Source of the DNA: GCA-2861595 sp035525365
GTDB lineage: Bacteria > Actinomycetota > Acidimicrobiia > Acidimicrobiales > GCA-2861595
Direction: 5' to 3'
Length of the DNA stretch: 64,000 nt
Assembly: GCA_035525365.1 (NCBI GenBank)
Contig: DATLEK010000076.1
Span: forward strand, 23,384 to 87,383
Shown: positions 38,552 through 48,050 of the stretch, in pieces
Layout of the letters: each line of letters begins with the position of its first letter
How positions within the stretch are numbered: the first letter of the stretch is position 1
Position numbers and translations under genes: made by a program
Notes under the pieces: model-generated
Databases searched by the model: none
Told to the model about the DNA's origin: nothing
What the model saw: only the letters and a program-made list of their open reading frames with translations

Positions 38552-38722
38552 TCAGCCGACCCAGTGGCGGTGCTCGCACATCTTCTTGCCACGGGGCACC
38601 TCGTGGCCGTACATGCACAAGCGGCCCCTGCCCCGCTTCGCTTCGGCCTTCGCCGCCGGCTGCGACGCCGACGCCGACTCTGAGTCCTTCTTTCCGCCAC
38701 CAAGCCGCTCACGCAAGCCCAC
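38552..38722 (-). CDS. Small Cys/His-rich protein (possible zinc-binding)
   Basis: A 56-aa protein starting at a GTG with GGAGG 7-8 nt upstream on the minus strand. A basic/Ser/Ala-rich N-terminal part (GLRERLGGGKKDSESASASQ) is followed by RLCMYGHEVPRGKKMCEHRH and WVG. The C-x3-H...C-x-H-x-H spacing could coordinate one zinc ion. The frame continues far upstream on the opposite strand of recC, but that part is antisense shadow. No named family recognised. Confidence 0.55.
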   Translation of the reverse strand: MGLRERLGGGKKDSESASASQPAAKAEAKRGRGRLCMYGHEVPRGKKMCEHRHWVG

Positions 38723-38941
38723 AGCACACCTCCAGGTCGTTGTTGTTGCTGACCCTAATGCCACCTGGCGAGCCTGTTTACGCGCCCTGCACATAGTGCC
38801 CTGGGGAACCGGGCACGCTGTTCCGCCGAGGTTCATCGCCGAAGATCGACGGGCTGCCGAGAGGCCGGTGGGGGGTGTTCCCACGAATGGCGTCACGTCC
38901 CCGTCGGTATGGTTCCGCGGGAGCGGGAGGTGAGGATCGGA

Positions 38942-41900
38942 GTGTTGTACATCCACCGGGCGGAACGGGCGGACGGGCTCGTCGACGGGCTTTTCGGTCT
39001 CTTGTCCGATCCGCTGGCCGACCCGATGATGGCGGAGGTCGTCTCCGTGCCCACCCGGGGAGTCGAGAGGTGGCTCACGCAGCGGCTTTCGGCCGGGCTC
39101 GGTGCGACCGCGGGGCGCCTGGACGGGGTCTGCGCCAACCTCGAGTTCCCCTTTCCCGGCCGCCTGGTGGGCGGCGCCATCGCCGGCGCCAGCGGGGTGG
39201 ATCCCGAAGCTGATCCATGGTTGCCGGAGCGATCGGTGTGGCCGCTGCTCGAGGTGGTGGACGCATCGCTGGACGAACCGTGGCTGGCGCCGCTGGCCGC
39301 TCACCTCGGCCGACCGGGCTCTGGCGCCGGTGGTCCGGACGCCATGTCCACCCGCCGCTTCAGCACCGCTCGCCACGTCGCCGATCTCTTCGACCGCTAC
39401 TCGGTACACCGACCCCAGATGCTGCGAGCGTGGTCCGCCGGCGAGGACACGGACGGCGCCGGCCGGCCACTCCCGGGTGACGCCGCCTGGCAGGCGTACC
39501 TGTGGCGGTGCCTGCGCGAGCGAATCGGCCGGCCGAGCCCGGCGGAGCGCCTGGATGATGCCTGTGCCCTTCTTCGGGCCGATCCCTCGCTGTGCGACCT
39601 GCCGGCGCGGGTCTCGCTGTTCGGTCTGACGCGCCTGCCCGTCAGCTATCTCCACGTGCTCAGGGCTCTGGCCGGGGCGCGGGATGTCCACCTCTTCCTG
39701 CTCCACCCCTCGCCGGCCCTGTGGGAGGGCATCGCCGCCCTGGCGGTGGACCAGCCGCCGGTGGTCCGCCGGCGTGACGATCGCACCGCGGCCATGCCGG
39801 TCCACCCTCTCCTGGCCTCGTGGGGCCGAGACGCCCGCGAGATGCAGCTGGTTCTCACGGCCGGCGCCGGCGCCGACGCCGGCGCCGGTACCCACGTCGA
39901 CCACCACCATCCCAGCGATGCGCCTGTCGGTTCTCTCCTCCAGCGCATTCAGGCCGATATCCGGGCTGACCACCCGCCGGCCGGCGCGCCACTGCCCGGC
40001 GGGGCCGACGACAGGGTTCCTCTCCCGCCCTCCGACCGCAGCCTCCAGGTGCACGCCTGCCATGGCCGGGCTCGACAGGTCGAGGTCTTACGGGACGCCG
40101 TCCTGCACCTCCTGGCCGAGGACGAGACGCTCGAAGCCCGTGACGTGATCGTCATGTGCCCCGACATCGAGACCTTCGCCCCACTCATTCACGCCACCTT
40201 CGGCGCCGGCGCCACCGGCGAGGAAGTGGAGGAGGACGCCGCCCAGTGCCCAGAACAGCCCGACCTGCGGGTGCGTCTGGCCGACCGGTCACTGCGCCAG
40301 ACGAACCCGGTGCTGGCCACCGTGTCGGAGTTGCTGGCTCTGGCCGACGCCCGGGTCACCGCTTCACAGGTGCTCGACCTCGCCGGCCGGGACCCGGTCC
40401 GCCGGCGGTTCCGCCTCGACGATGACGACCTGTCGCGCATCGAGGAATGGGTGGTGTCCGCAGGTATCCGGTGGGGCTTCGACGGCGCCCACAGGGCACC
40501 GTTCAAGCTCGACCGGCTCGAGGCCAACACCTGGCGGGCAGGCCTGGACCGAGTCCTGGTGGGGGTGGCCATGGCCGAGGAGGAGGAGCGCCTTCTCGGC
40601 GGCGTCCTGCCCCTCGACGATGTCGACAGCGGCTCCATCGACCTGGCCGGTCGCTTCGCCGAGCTCATCGACCGGCTGGAGGCCCGGCTCGACGATCTGC
40701 GCCGGCCCCAGTTGCTGGAGCGATGGGTCGCCGCCATCGCCGCGGCCGTCGACGAGCTGACCGCCACCTCGCAGGATGACGGATGGCAGCGCATACAGGT
40801 CCAGAGACTGCTCGACGACGTGGTCCTGGAAGCGACCACCGAAGGCGCCACCAGCGCCGCCGAGCTGGCCCTGCCCGAGGTCCGGGCGCTGCTGGCCGAC
40901 CGCCTCAGAGGAAGGCCCACCCGCGCCAACTTCCGTACCGGCCATCTCACCGTGTGCACGCTGGTGCCCATGCGCTCGGTGCCCCACCGCGTCGTCTGCC
41001 TGCTCGGTCTCGACGACGGCGTGTTCCCCCGCCGGTGTGCCCGTGACGGCGACGACCTCATCCTCGACGACCCCCATGTCGGCGACCGCGACGCCCGGAG
41101 CGAGGACCGCCAGCTCCTGCTCGACGCCCTGCTGGCCGCCACCGACCATCTCGTCATCACCTACACCGGACGTGACGAGCGGACCAACGCGGCGCGCCCG
41201 CCGGCGGTACCCGTCGGGGAGCTGCTCGACCTGGTCGACCGGATGGCACCCGCCCCGGCCCGCACCCAGGTGGTGACGCACCACCCACTGCAACCCTTCG
41301 ACGCCCGGAACTTCACGACCGGGCGGCTCCTGCCGGAGCGGGTGTGGAGCTTCGACACCATCTCCCTCGCCGGCGCCCGGGCCCTGGCCGGCGGCCGGGA
41401 GGATCCGCCACCTTTTCTCGCCGGCCCGCTGCCTCCGGCGTCGGCGACCGCGACCGCGAGGGTGGTCGAGGTCGAGCAGTTGGTGCATTTCGTCCAGCAC
41501 CCGGTGAAGGCATTTCTGCGCCAGCGTCTCGGCGTCACCGTCGGCGACTGGTCACAGGAGCTGCACGACGAGCTACCCGTGGAGCTCGACGCCCTGGAGA
41601 GATGGGGGGCGGGGGAGCGCCTTCTGCACGCCCGCCTGGCCGGCGCCGCCATCGATCGGTGCGTCACCGCGGAGATCGCCCGTGGGGTGCTGCCCCCCGG
41701 CGCACTGGCGGCCGGTGTGCTCTCGCAGGTGGTGCCGACCGTGGAGCGGCTGGTGGCCGCGGCCGGCGCCCTCGTCGCCGCCCCGGCCCCGGCCGGCCCC
41801 GCTCCCGCCGCCGCCGGCGCCGCCGATCTCACATCGGTCGAGATCAACCTCCGCCTGCCGGACGGCCGGCTCCTGGCCGGCACCGTCACGGGCGTCACCG

Positions 41901-42478
41901 GCGACCTGATGAGGGCGGTCACCTACTCGCGGGTCGGTCCCAAGCATCGGCTGGCCGCCTGGGCCCGCTTCCTCGCCATCACCGCCGCCCACCCCGAACG
42001 GTCCTACCGGGCGGCCACCGTCGGCCGCAGCAGGCACGGCGCCGGCAGGGGTTCCACCGTCACCGTCGCCGGCATCGCCGCCCTGCAGGGAACACCGCAA
42101 GCGCGCCAAGAAATGGCTATCCACCATCTCTGCACTCTCGTCGACCTCTACGACAGGGGAATGTGTGAGCCGCTGCCCATCTATTGCGCCACGTCGGCCG
42201 CCCATGCTGCCGCCCGCGCCGCCGGGCACGACGGAGGTGCCGCGGCCCGTGCCGCCGCCGGCGCATGGGCCTCCGCCAAGTTCGCCAAGGAGGACAAGGA
42301 CGCGGCCCACGTGGCCGTTCTCGGTGGCGTCCGCTCCTTCGACGAGGTGCTGAAGGCTCCTCCCCGCCAGGACGAACAGGGTCCGGCGTGGCCCGAAGAC
42401 GAGCCCACACGGTTCGGCGGGTATGCCGGCAAGCTCTGGAAGGGCCTGCTCTCGTGCGAGGCGCTGGTGGACCAGTGA
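38942..42478 (+). CDS. recC: Exodeoxyribonuclease V subunit gamma (RecC)
   Basis: A 1178-aa RecC, the Chi-recognition and DNA-binding subunit of the RecBCD helicase-nuclease for double-strand break repair. The N-terminus (VLYIHRAERADGLVDGL, VSVPTRGVERWL) and CHGRARQVEVLRDAVLHLL, then the inactive-helicase fold and a C-terminal nuclease-like domain, match RecC. GTG 38942 has GAGG 6 nt upstream and fits the family start; ATG 38909 is possible. It ends in a GTGA overlap with recB. Ala/Pro-rich low-complexity stretches near residues 935-970 are longer than usual. Confidence 0.93.
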   Translation: MLYIHRAERADGLVDGLFGLLSDPLADPMMAEVVSVPTRGVERWLTQRLSAGLGATAGRLDGVCANLEFPFPGRLVGGAIAGASGVDPEADPWLPERSVWPLLEVVDASLDEPWLAPLAAHLGRPGSGAGGPDAMSTRRFSTARHVADLFDRYSVHRPQMLRAWSAGEDTDGAGRPLPGDAAWQAYLWRCLRERIGRPSPAERLDDACALLRADPSLCDLPARVSLFGLTRLPVSYLHVLRALAGARDVHLFLLHPSPALWEGIAALAVDQPPVVRRRDDRTAAMPVHPLLASWGRDAREMQLVLTAGAGADAGAGTHVDHHHPSDAPVGSLLQRIQADIRADHPPAGAPLPGGADDRVPLPPSDRSLQVHACHGRARQVEVLRDAVLHLLAEDETLEARDVIVMCPDIETFAPLIHATFGAGATGEEVEEDAAQCPEQPDLRVRLADRSLRQTNPVLATVSELLALADARVTASQVLDLAGRDPVRRRFRLDDDDLSRIEEWVVSAGIRWGFDGAHRAPFKLDRLEANTWRAGLDRVLVGVAMAEEEERLLGGVLPLDDVDSGSIDLAGRFAELIDRLEARLDDLRRPQLLERWVAAIAAAVDELTATSQDDGWQRIQVQRLLDDVVLEATTEGATSAAELALPEVRALLADRLRGRPTRANFRTGHLTVCTLVPMRSVPHRVVCLLGLDDGVFPRRCARDGDDLILDDPHVGDRDARSEDRQLLLDALLAATDHLVITYTGRDERTNAARPPAVPVGELLDLVDRMAPAPARTQVVTHHPLQPFDARNFTTGRLLPERVWSFDTISLAGARALAGGREDPPPFLAGPLPPASATATARVVEVEQLVHFVQHPVKAFLRQRLGVTVGDWSQELHDELPVELDALERWGAGERLLHARLAGAAIDRCVTAEIARGVLPPGALAAGVLSQVVPTVERLVAAAGALVAAPAPAGPAPAAAGAADLTSVEINLRLPDGRLLAGTVTGVTGDLMRAVTYSRVGPKHRLAAWARFLAITAAHPERSYRAATVGRSRHGAGRGSTVTVAGIAALQGTPQARQEMAIHHLCTLVDLYDRGMCEPLPIYCATSAAHAAARAAGHDGGAAARAAAGAWASAKFAKEDKDAAHVAVLGGVRSFDEVLKAPPRQDEQGPAWPEDEPTRFGGYAGKLWKGLLSCEALVDQ

Positions 42479-45400
42479 GCGGCCCGGGCACGGTCGAGGC
42501 CATCGCCCCGTTCGACAGCTGTGGCCCGCTGCCTCAGGGCGTCACTGTCCTCGAGGCCAGCGCCGGCACCGGCAAGACCTTCACCATCGCCGCCCTCGCC
42601 GCCCGTTACGTGGCCGAGGGCACGCCCCTCGAGCACCTCCTCCTTGTCACCTTCACGCGCATGGCCACGGGCGAGTTGCGCGACCGCGTACGTGAGCGTC
42701 TGGTCAGGACCGAGCGGGGCCTATCCACTGCCACTGCCGGCGCCACTCCCGGCGCGCCCGGGGACGACGACGGGATCGTCGCCATGCTGGCCGACGCCCC
42801 CCCGGAGGTGGTCGAGGTGCGCCGGCAGAGGCTGGCGGCCGCTCTGGCCGACTTCGACGCCGCCACCATCGCCACCACCCACGAGTTCTGCCACCACGTC
42901 CTGAACGGACTGGGCGTGGCTGGCGATGTCGACAGGGACGTGGTGTTCGTAGAGAACCCAAACGATCTGGTCGACGAGGTCGTGGCCGACTTCTACGTCC
43001 GCAAGTTCCACCGTGACGGCAACCCGGCATTCGACCTGGCCGAGGCGCTCAGGATCGCCCACACCGCGGTGTCCAACCACGACGCCGCTCTGGAACCGCT
43101 AGCAGCACCGCCCGGCAGCGTGCCGGACCTGCGCCGGCGCCTGGCCCAGGCCGTCCGGGACGAGGTCGGGCGCCGGCGCCGGCGGGCCGGCGTGCTCACT
43201 TACGACGACCTGCTCACCCGGCTCCGCGACACGCTGGCCGATCCGGTCCGGGGGGCGGTCGCCTGCCGGCGCCTGAGCGAGCGCTACCGCGTCGTGCTGG
43301 TCGACGAGTTCCAGGACACCGACCCTGTCCAATGGGAGATCCTGCGGCGGGCTTTCGCCGGCGGGGGCTCCACCCTCGTGCTCATCGGTGATCCCAAGCA
43401 GGCCATCTACGCCTTCCGTGGCGCCGATGTGTACGCCTACCTGCAGGCGGCGCGGGAGGCCGGCAGCCGGGCCACTCTCGCCGTCAACTGGCGCAGCGAC
43501 CAGAACCTGCTCGATGCCTACGACGCCCTGTTCGGGGGAGCCAGGCTGGGTCACGAGGAGATCGCCTACCGGAAGGTGCGGGCCGCCGAGCCCAACGAGC
43601 AGCCCGGCGTCGTGGGGGCACCGGGAGCGGCGCTGCGGGTTCGGGTCGTCCACCGGGCCGAAGCGGGCGTAGCCCTCACGCCCACGGGCTATCTGAACGC
43701 CAAGGCGGCCAGGGCCCATGTCGCCGCCGATGTGGCCGGTGACGTGGCCCGGCTTCTCTCGTCGGGAGCCAGGTTGACGAGGGAGTCCCCCACGCCAGGC
43801 CAGGCGGTTGCGCCCCTTCGACCCGGCCACATCGCCGTCCTGGTGCACCGGCACCGTGAAGCTGCTCTGGTTCGCGATGCCCTCCAGGCGGTGGGGGTGC
43901 CGGCGGTGATCAACGGCGCCGGCAGTGTGTTCGCCACGCCCATGGCCACGGAATGGCTCCGGTTCCTCGAGGCCCTGGAGAGGCCCACCGCCGCCGGTCC
44001 GGCCCATGCCGCCGCCCTCACCGTGTTCCTCGGATGGCCCGCCCATCGGGTTGCCACCGCCTCCGATGACGACTGGGAGAACCTCCATTCCCGCCTGCAC
44101 CGATGGGCCGGCGTGCTGCGCCGGCGGGGAGTCGCCTCCCTGCTCCAGACCGTCATCCGGGCGGAGGGCCTGCCGGCGCGAATGCTGGCCCGGATCGACG
44201 GCGAGCGCCGCCTCACCGACCTTGGCCATGTGGGCCAGCTCCTGCACGCCGCCGCCACCGCGGAGCAGCTCGGGATCACGGCGCTGACCGGATGGCTGCG
44301 CCAGCGCATCGACGACACCGGCACCGACGCCGACGCCGAGGATCGCACCCGCCGGCTGGAGTCCGACGCCGAGGCCGTGCAGGTGCTCACGATCCACCGC
44401 AGCAAGGGCCTCGAGTTCCCTGTCGTCTACTGCCCCTACCTCTGGGACCCCGGATGGATGGACGAAGGTGAGCCGCCCGTGTACCACGATGCCGCCGCCG
44501 GTGACCGCCGGACGGTCGACGTGGGCGGTTCAGGACCAGCGCGGTTCCTGGACCACCGCTGGCAGTACGTCACCGAGAAGCGGGGCGAGGAGCTCCGCCT
44601 GGCCTATGTCGCCCTCACCCGGGCTCAGCACCAGGCGGTCGTGTGGTGGGCGGGCACTTACCACTGCCGGGATTCGGCGCTCTGCCGGCTGCTGTTCCGT
44701 CCCGCTGGTAGCGGGGAGGTGGCGGTGGGTATCGACACCACGCCCGAGGACGACGCTGTTCACGCCCGCTTCTCGGAGCTGGCGGCGCAGGCTGCCGGCT
44801 GCATCAGCGTCGAGCGGACCGGCGGAGGTGACGGCGGCCTGTGGCCAGGAGATACCGAACTGCCGGCGGAGCTGGCCGCCGGGAGCTTCGAGCGCGTCCT
44901 CGACGTCCGGTGGAGGCGCACGTCCTACAGCGGCATAACCGCCGGACTCCACGGCGCGGTGGCCCCGGTGGCCAGTGAGCCTGAAGAGGCGGTGCTGGCC
45001 GACGAGGTGCTCCCGACCACGGCGCCAAGGTCGGGAGCAGCGGCCGGGGCCGCCGGCACCGATCCCGACGAGATCCGCCTCCGGGCCGTGCCTTCGCTCC
45101 TGGCGGACATGCCCGGCGGCGTCGGCCCCGGCACCTTCGTCCACAGCGTGCTCGAGAGGCTTGACTTCACCTCCGCCGAGCTCGATACCGACCTGGCCGC
45201 CGGCATCGAGCGCGAGGCCACCCGCATCTCCACCGACATCGGCGACCCGCTACAGGTCGCCGCTGGTCTCCGGGCGGCGATAGAGACGCCGCTCGGCCCC
45301 CTGGTCGACGATGTACGCCTTCGTGACATCGCCACCGGTGACCGCGTCGACGAGCTTGCTTTCGAGCTTCCGCTGGTGGGCGGCGATGCCCCCACCGGCA

Positions 45401-45921
45401 TGGTCTCTGTGGCCCAGATCGCAGCGCTCCTGCGGGAGCATCTGGCGCCGGAAGACGCTCTGGCCGGGTATGCCGACCACCTCGAGGACCCCCTGCTCCA
45501 GGACGGCTTGCGCGGCTACCTGTCGGGCAGCTTGGACCTCGTCTTGCGGATGGGCGACGCCGGCGGGGTGCCCCGGTTCGCAGTGGTGGACTACAAGACC
45601 AACCGGCTCGGCGGGGAAGGTGAGGAGTTGTCGGCCTGGCACTACCGGCCCGCCGCCCTCACCGTGGCCATGTACCGGTCGCACTACCCCCTCCAGGCCC
45701 TGCTCTACACCGCCGCCCTGCACCGCTATCTGCGCTGGCGACTGCCCGGCTACAGCGCCGAGGCCAACCTGGCCGGCGTGCTTTACCTGTTCGTGCGGGG
45801 GATGAGCGGTCCTGGCACTCCCCGCGTGGACGCCAATCCGTGCGGGGTCTTCGCCTGGCGGCCTCCGCCGGCCATGGTCGAGGCGCTGAGCGACCTTCTC
45901 GATCGGGGGGCGCCGGAGTGA
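42475..45921 (+). CDS. recB: Exodeoxyribonuclease V subunit beta (RecB)
   Basis: A 1148-aa SF1A 3'-5' helicase with a C-terminal nuclease domain, the catalytic core of RecBCD. Walker A ASAGTGKT lies at about residues 28-36; other helicase motifs are VLVDEFQDTDPVQW, LIGDPKQAIYAFRGAD, LTIHRSKGLEFPVVYCPYLW and YVALTRAQHQ. The RecB nuclease motif VVDYKTN has D1039 and K1041. GTG 42475 overlaps the recC stop and the gene ends in a GTGA overlap with recD. The open frame before 42475 is recC shadow. Confidence 0.95.
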   Translation: MSGPGTVEAIAPFDSCGPLPQGVTVLEASAGTGKTFTIAALAARYVAEGTPLEHLLLVTFTRMATGELRDRVRERLVRTERGLSTATAGATPGAPGDDDGIVAMLADAPPEVVEVRRQRLAAALADFDAATIATTHEFCHHVLNGLGVAGDVDRDVVFVENPNDLVDEVVADFYVRKFHRDGNPAFDLAEALRIAHTAVSNHDAALEPLAAPPGSVPDLRRRLAQAVRDEVGRRRRRAGVLTYDDLLTRLRDTLADPVRGAVACRRLSERYRVVLVDEFQDTDPVQWEILRRAFAGGGSTLVLIGDPKQAIYAFRGADVYAYLQAAREAGSRATLAVNWRSDQNLLDAYDALFGGARLGHEEIAYRKVRAAEPNEQPGVVGAPGAALRVRVVHRAEAGVALTPTGYLNAKAARAHVAADVAGDVARLLSSGARLTRESPTPGQAVAPLRPGHIAVLVHRHREAALVRDALQAVGVPAVINGAGSVFATPMATEWLRFLEALERPTAAGPAHAAALTVFLGWPAHRVATASDDDWENLHSRLHRWAGVLRRRGVASLLQTVIRAEGLPARMLARIDGERRLTDLGHVGQLLHAAATAEQLGITALTGWLRQRIDDTGTDADAEDRTRRLESDAEAVQVLTIHRSKGLEFPVVYCPYLWDPGWMDEGEPPVYHDAAAGDRRTVDVGGSGPARFLDHRWQYVTEKRGEELRLAYVALTRAQHQAVVWWAGTYHCRDSALCRLLFRPAGSGEVAVGIDTTPEDDAVHARFSELAAQAAGCISVERTGGGDGGLWPGDTELPAELAAGSFERVLDVRWRRTSYSGITAGLHGAVAPVASEPEEAVLADEVLPTTAPRSGAAAGAAGTDPDEIRLRAVPSLLADMPGGVGPGTFVHSVLERLDFTSAELDTDLAAGIEREATRISTDIGDPLQVAAGLRAAIETPLGPLVDDVRLRDIATGDRVDELAFELPLVGGDAPTGMVSVAQIAALLREHLAPEDALAGYADHLEDPLLQDGLRGYLSGSLDLVLRMGDAGGVPRFAVVDYKTNRLGGEGEELSAWHYRPAALTVAMYRSHYPLQALLYTAALHRYLRWRLPGYSAEANLAGVLYLFVRGMSGPGTPRVDANPCGVFAWRPPPAMVEALSDLLDRGAPE

Positions 45922-48050
45922 CCGTGGTTGAGCCCCGTGGCGAGACGGTGGGGAACCCTGGCGACGAAGGCGACCCCTTCGATGTCCGCAGGGCGTGTCG
46001 AGCACCAGAGGTGCTGGGCCCGTTCAACCGCGCCGGGGTGCTGTCCGCCGCCGACATCCACGTCGCCCGATGCCTCGTGCGGCTGGGCGGGGATGCCGGC
46101 GAAGGAGACGGTGAGGACCGTCGCCACGCTGTGCTCCTGGCCGCCGCTCTCGCCGTGCGGGCGCCACGCCTGGGCCATGTGTGCAGCGACATTCTCACCG
46201 TGGCCCGGACGGTCGCTCTCGACTCCGACCTCCCCCTCGATGTCAACGCCCTGCCGTGGCCCGAGCCGAGTGGGTGGATCGGCCACCTCGAGGCCAGCGC
46301 TCTGGTCGCCTGCGGTGAGGAAGACACCGAGACGATGCGCGGGGACGGGGACGGGGACGGGGACGGGGACGGTCCGGACGGGCGGCCCCTGCGCCTCGTG
46401 GGCACCCGGCTCTACCTCGACCGCTACTGGAGGGAGGAACGCCAGGTCGCCGCCGATCTGCTGGCCCGGGCCGAAGTTGTCGCCGCCGGCGTCGATCCCG
46501 CCGTTCTGGGCGAGGGCCTGACCCGCCTGTTCATCAGTCCCGACCAGGGTGAAGACGCAGGGCCAGATCACCAGCGCCTGGCCGCCGCGGCTGCCGTCCT
46601 GCGCCGGTTCTCCGTCGTGGCCGGCGGCCCGGGCACCGGGAAGACCACCACCGTCGCCCGCATTCTCGCCCTCCTCCACGAGCAGGCGGAGGCGGCAGGT
46701 GCACCGCCCCCGCTGGTGGCGCTGGCCGCTCCCACCGGGAAGGCCGCCGCCCGCATGGAGGAGGCCGTGCACGAGGAGGCGGCCCGTCTGGACGTGAGCA
46801 ACACCATCCGTGACCGTCTGCTGGCCGTGGAGGCGTCCACCCTCCACCGGTTGTTGGGATGGCGGCCGGGCAACCGCAGCCGCTTCCGGCACCACCGGGG
46901 CAACCGCCTCCCGCATGAGGTGGTGGTGGTCGACGAGACCTCGATGGTGTCGCTGTCGCTGATGGCCCGGCTGGTGGAGGCGGTCAGGCCGGCGGCCCGC
47001 CTGGTGCTCGTCGGCGATCCCGAGCAGCTGGCCTCGGTGGAGGCGGGCGCGGTGCTGGGCGACATCGTCGGTCCCGCAACGGCAGGGCTGCTCATGCGGG
47101 AGACCCCACGGCGCCTGCTCTCAGTGGCTACTGGCCAGCAGGTCCCGGCCACCGTGCCACCGGTCGGCGCCGGCATCGGCATCGGCGACGGCATCGTCGT
47201 CCTCCGCCACGTACACCGCTTCGGCGGCGGGATCGCCTCCCTGGCCGAAGCGGTGCGGAAGGGCGACGCCGAGGCCGCCCTCGACCTGCTCGGCGGGGAG
47301 CGGGAGGACCTCACCTGGGTCCCCGGCGACATCGCCACCACCGGCGCCAATGGACCGGACGCCGTCCGGCGAGCGGCGGTGCAGGCCGCCACCTCTGTGA
47401 TCGAGGCCGCCCGCGCCGGTCGGGCCCGGTCGGCCATCGACGCTCTCGGCGCCTTCCGCGTCCTCTGCGCCCACCGCCACGGCCCCTATGGCGTGGCCAC
47501 CTGGATGGAACGGGTCGAGCGCTGGCTCTCCATCGGCGTCGAGGGCTTCGCCGGCGAGAGCGACTGGTATGCCGGGCGCCCGCTGCTGGTAACCGAGAAC
47601 GACTACGGGTTGCGCCTCTTCAACGGTGACACGGGCGTGGTGGTGGCCGGCAACTCCGGGAGAGGGAGGCTCTCGGCTGTCTTCGACCGGCGAGGTGAGC
47701 TGCTCGAGTTCAGCCCCACCAGGCTGGCCGCGGTGGACACCGTCTACGCCATGACCGTCCACAAGAGCCAGGGATCGCAGTTCGACACGGTGGCCGTGCT
47801 GCTCCCGGACCCCACCTCACCCATCCTCACGCGGGAGCTGCTCTACACGGCGATCACCCGGGCCCGCCGGCGCCTGATACTCGCCGGCACCGAGGAGGCG
47901 GTGCGGGTCGCCGTCGGCCGCCCGATCGCCCGTAACTCCGGCCTGCGCGACCGACTGTGGGGCTCCGGCGAGACAGCTAATGGTCGCGATGGCCGCAGCC
48001 GGGGCCCCGGTGCCGAGCCGGCCGTGCCGCCTACCGTGCGTAAGCCATGA
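45918..48050 (+). CDS. recD: Exodeoxyribonuclease V subunit alpha (RecD)
   Basis: A 710-aa SF1B 5'-3' helicase of RecBCD. It has an N-terminal interaction domain, then Walker A GGPGTGKTTT (about residues 235-244), VVVDETSMVSLSLMARL, LVGDPEQLASVEAGAVLGD, and the C-terminal YAMTVHKSQGSQFD and LLYTAITRARRRL motifs. The start is GTG 45918 in overlap with recB. The N-terminal domain contains an in-frame Asp-Gly run encoded by a 6-bp tandem repeat. ATGA overlap with a DEAD-box helicase gene downstream. Confidence 0.93.
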   Translation: MTVVEPRGETVGNPGDEGDPFDVRRACRAPEVLGPFNRAGVLSAADIHVARCLVRLGGDAGEGDGEDRRHAVLLAAALAVRAPRLGHVCSDILTVARTVALDSDLPLDVNALPWPEPSGWIGHLEASALVACGEEDTETMRGDGDGDGDGDGPDGRPLRLVGTRLYLDRYWREERQVAADLLARAEVVAAGVDPAVLGEGLTRLFISPDQGEDAGPDHQRLAAAAAVLRRFSVVAGGPGTGKTTTVARILALLHEQAEAAGAPPPLVALAAPTGKAAARMEEAVHEEAARLDVSNTIRDRLLAVEASTLHRLLGWRPGNRSRFRHHRGNRLPHEVVVVDETSMVSLSLMARLVEAVRPAARLVLVGDPEQLASVEAGAVLGDIVGPATAGLLMRETPRRLLSVATGQQVPATVPPVGAGIGIGDGIVVLRHVHRFGGGIASLAEAVRKGDAEAALDLLGGEREDLTWVPGDIATTGANGPDAVRRAAVQAATSVIEAARAGRARSAIDALGAFRVLCAHRHGPYGVATWMERVERWLSIGVEGFAGESDWYAGRPLLVTENDYGLRLFNGDTGVVVAGNSGRGRLSAVFDRRGELLEFSPTRLAAVDTVYAMTVHKSQGSQFDTVAVLLPDPTSPILTRELLYTAITRARRRLILAGTEEAVRVAVGRPIARNSGLRDRLWGSGETANGRDGRSRGPGAEPAVPPTVRKP
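46341..46372 (+). repeat. Tandem repeat (GGGGAC)x5 inside recD
   Basis: Five exact copies plus two bases, encoding alternating Asp-Gly residues in the N-terminal domain of RecD. Units are 6 bp, so copy-number change keeps the frame. Confidence 0.9.

Noticed and set aside
38552..40063. A 503-codon minus-strand frame
   Set aside because: All but the last 56 codons are antisense to recC; only the end, with its own GTG and ribosome-binding site, is kept.
42184..42474. Longer RecB start inside recC
   Set aside because: The translation before 42475 is the recC shadow frame; the GTG in GTGA overlap fits the RecB N-terminus.
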